Source: Methylovirgula sp963708155
GTDB taxonomy: Bacteria; Pseudomonadota; Alphaproteobacteria; Rhizobiales; Beijerinckiaceae
Reading direction: 5' to 3'
Length of the DNA: 64,000 nucleotides
Assembly (NCBI GenBank): GCA_963708155.1
Contig: OY970183.1
Coordinates: 558,001 to 622,000 of the forward strand
Below the pieces are notes generated by a model. That model was not told the DNA's origin. It ran no database searches and saw nothing but the letters and a program-made list of their open reading frames with translations. The translations under genes were made by a program, and so were the position numbers. Shown one piece after another: positions 62,829 to 64,000 of this stretch; position 1 is the first letter of the stretch; every line of letters begins with the position of its first letter.

Positions 62829-62856
62829 AAATAAATCTTGGAGCCTTGGCTCCAGA

Positions 62857-63267
62857 TCAGCTTGCCGCTTCGGTCGTGAATTTGGCCAGGAGTTTCGCCA
62901 AAGCCTCGCGTGTGGGAGCGGTCAAGGGACCGAGGCCATAGCGCGCGGCGAGCCAATCGATGTCCGTGTAGGTGAGGCTGGCATTGCCGGCTTCGTCCTC
63001 CCACGCCAGAAGCCGCAAAGGCAGGTCGAGGCCGATCCTCTGGTCGGCCTGCATCAGCGGCGTTCCGCCCTTCGGATTGCCGAAGATCAGCACTTGCGTC
63101 GGCCGCAGAGCCATCCCGACGGAGGCGGCTCCAGCACCGTGATCGATCCGCGCGAAGATCGTGATGCCGGCGGCGCGCAACGCCGCTTCGAGCCTGTCGA
63201 GCGTTTGGGCAGCGGAATAATTGCTGGGAATCGTAATCAAGCCATCATCCGGCATCTCAAACCTCAC
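62857..63267 (-). CDS. DUF302-family protein
   Basis: 136 residues. SAAQTLDRLEAALRAAGITIFARIDHGAGAASVGM and PTQVLIFGNPKGGTPLMQADQ are core DUF302 motifs, followed by DLPLRLLAWEDEAG. Function unknown. The GTG start overlaps the LysR stop by four bases (GTGA), so it is translationally coupled to the regulator; ATG 63255 is an alternative. Confidence 0.9.
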   Translation of the reverse strand: MRFEMPDDGLITIPSNYSAAQTLDRLEAALRAAGITIFARIDHGAGAASVGMALRPTQVLIFGNPKGGTPLMQADQRIGLDLPLRLLAWEDEAGNASLTYTDIDWLAARYGLGPLTAPTREALAKLLAKFTTEAAS

Positions 63268-64000
63268 GACTGGGCCCAGGGCGCCTGGGCGAAATGTTTG
63301 GCCAGAAAATCCATCAGAACCGCGACGCGCGCGGGACGCATCGGACTCGGCGGCGTGACGAGATGAAGCGCGCCCGGCGCCACCACCCAGTCTTGTAGCA
63401 CGGCTTCGAGGCGCCCCTCGGCAATATCGCGCCAGACCAGAAATTCCGGTTGCAAGGCGATGCCAAGGCCCTCGAGAAGCGCGGGCTGGAGCACATCGGC
63501 ATTGTTGGCGCGGATCGGCCCGGAGACCGCGACACTATATTCGCCCTGCTTGGGATGGCTGAAATGCCAGACGTCGCGGCTGCGCTGATAGGTGTAGAGC
63601 AGCGCCGTATGGCTGGCGAGATCCTTGGGATGCGCCGGCCGGCCGCGCGCGGCGAAATAGGCGGGCGCACCGACGAGCTGGATGCGAACGCGGCAGAGTC
63701 TGCGGGCCAGCAGGCTCGAATCCGGCAGACTGGAAATGCGCAGGGCCAAATCGAAGCCGTCGCTGACGAGATCGATGATCCGGTCATCGAGGCTGAGTTC
63801 GATCGAGACATCCGGGTAGAGCTTGAGAAAAGCCGGCAACAGCGGCGCGAGATGGACAATGCCGAACGTCATCGGCGCGGCGACCCGCACCAGCCCGCGC
63901 GGCGCCGTGGATTGCGCCGTCGCTTCCGCCTCGACGGCCTCGCCTTCCGCGAGGATGCGGCTCGCCCGTTCGAGCGTCGCCCGCCCCGCTTCGCTCAGCG
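63264..64000 (-). CDS. LysR-family regulator, N-terminus beyond the window
   Basis: About 245 residues visible, running off the right edge. Present: the end of the linker helix (LSEAGRATLERASRILAEGE) and the whole effector-binding domain starting LVRVAAPMTFGIVHLAPLLPAFL, with DGFDLALRISSLPDSSLLARRL and a coinducer-pocket region DVLQPALLEGLGIALQP. The DNA-binding helix lies outside. Belongs to the CrgA/DsdC-like group common upstream of oxidoreductases. It is followed by DUF302. Confidence 0.9.
   Translation of the reverse strand, partial: LSEAGRATLERASRILAEGEAVEAEATAQSTAPRGLVRVAAPMTFGIVHLAPLLPAFLKLYPDVSIELSLDDRIIDLVSDGFDLALRISSLPDSSLLARRLCRVRIQLVGAPAYFAARGRPAHPKDLASHTALLYTYQRSRDVWHFSHPKQGEYSVAVSGPIRANNADVLQPALLEGLGIALQPEFLVWRDIAEGRLEAVLQDWVVAPGALHLVTPPSPMRPARVAVLMDFLAKHFAQAPWAQS

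Overview
The window looks like a chromosomal segment of a GC-rich alphaproteobacterium of the order Hyphomicrobiales (Rhizobiales). Evidence: an Omp31-like porin, a NodT-type efflux lipoprotein, IalB and extensin-family proteins, a gatCAB operon, the cox order ctaC-ctaD-ctaB-coxF-ctaG-ctaE-DUF983-surf1-thrC-M16, and two palindromic repeat families common in that order. A PQQ dehydrogenase with the lanthanide-type Asp-x-Asp motif and a hydroxypyruvate-reductase-like gene fit a (facultative) methylotroph such as Beijerinckiaceae. The genus cannot be fixed from the sequence alone.

Layout. 0-7.4 kb: alpha/beta hydrolase, tRNA-Ser(GCT), outer-membrane beta-barrel, a large secreted beta-propeller protein, DUF4239 and DUF4126 membrane proteins, small ORFs and a cupin. 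7.4-10.7 kb: XoxF-like methanol dehydrogenase and a zinc alcohol dehydrogenase. 10.8-17.2 kb: a stress cluster (hydrolase, phosphoribosyltransferase, HPF/cold-shock protein, erythromycin-esterase homologue, Nudix, DUF3775, universal stress protein, CBS protein, flavodoxin) with four FNR/FixK-like palindromes; three of them are centred 60-64 bp before start codons. 17.3-23.7 kb: cupin plus a tripartite RND efflux operon. 24-25 kb: a gene broken by an in-frame TAG and a histone-H1-like protein. 25.6-30.9 kb: gatC-gatA-lprI-like-gatB, UPF0173 hydrolase, ruvX. 30.9-39.4 kb: divergent two-component pair, 2-hydroxyacid dehydrogenase, extensin-like protein, peroxiredoxin, KGG stress protein, UdgX-like glycosylase with a DUF72 gene, DsbD-N-like protein, yqgE. 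39.4-52.4 kb: one long leftward block with the aa3 cytochrome oxidase structural and assembly genes, thrC, an M16 protease, an acetyltransferase and a GGDEF/EAL protein. 52.8-64 kb: IalB, lipoprotein, dipeptide epimerase, potassium channel, XRE-cupin regulator, HtrA-like protease, rhodanese, PhzF, Nudix, a fluoride riboswitch with crcB and DUF190, XRE regulator, DUF302 and a LysR regulator cut by the right edge.

Many otherwise well-conserved genes are split by single-base indels, mostly insertions: xoxF, the phosphoribosyltransferase, CBS, DUF72, dsbD-like, GGDEF/EAL, thrC, surf1, ctaB/C/D/E, phzF and nudix. They are very dense at 37.5-52.3 kb and absent from 16.6-37.5 kb. Since essential respiratory genes are hit, assembly error is the likeliest cause. 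Coordinates below bridge the breaks and describe the gene as it would be if repaired.

Themes: C1/alcohol oxidation (xoxF, adh, 2-hydroxyacid dehydrogenase), aerobic respiration (cox block), a predicted low-oxygen/dormancy regulon (FNR-box cluster), efflux and fluoride resistance, and translation fidelity (gatCAB, tRNA-Ser).
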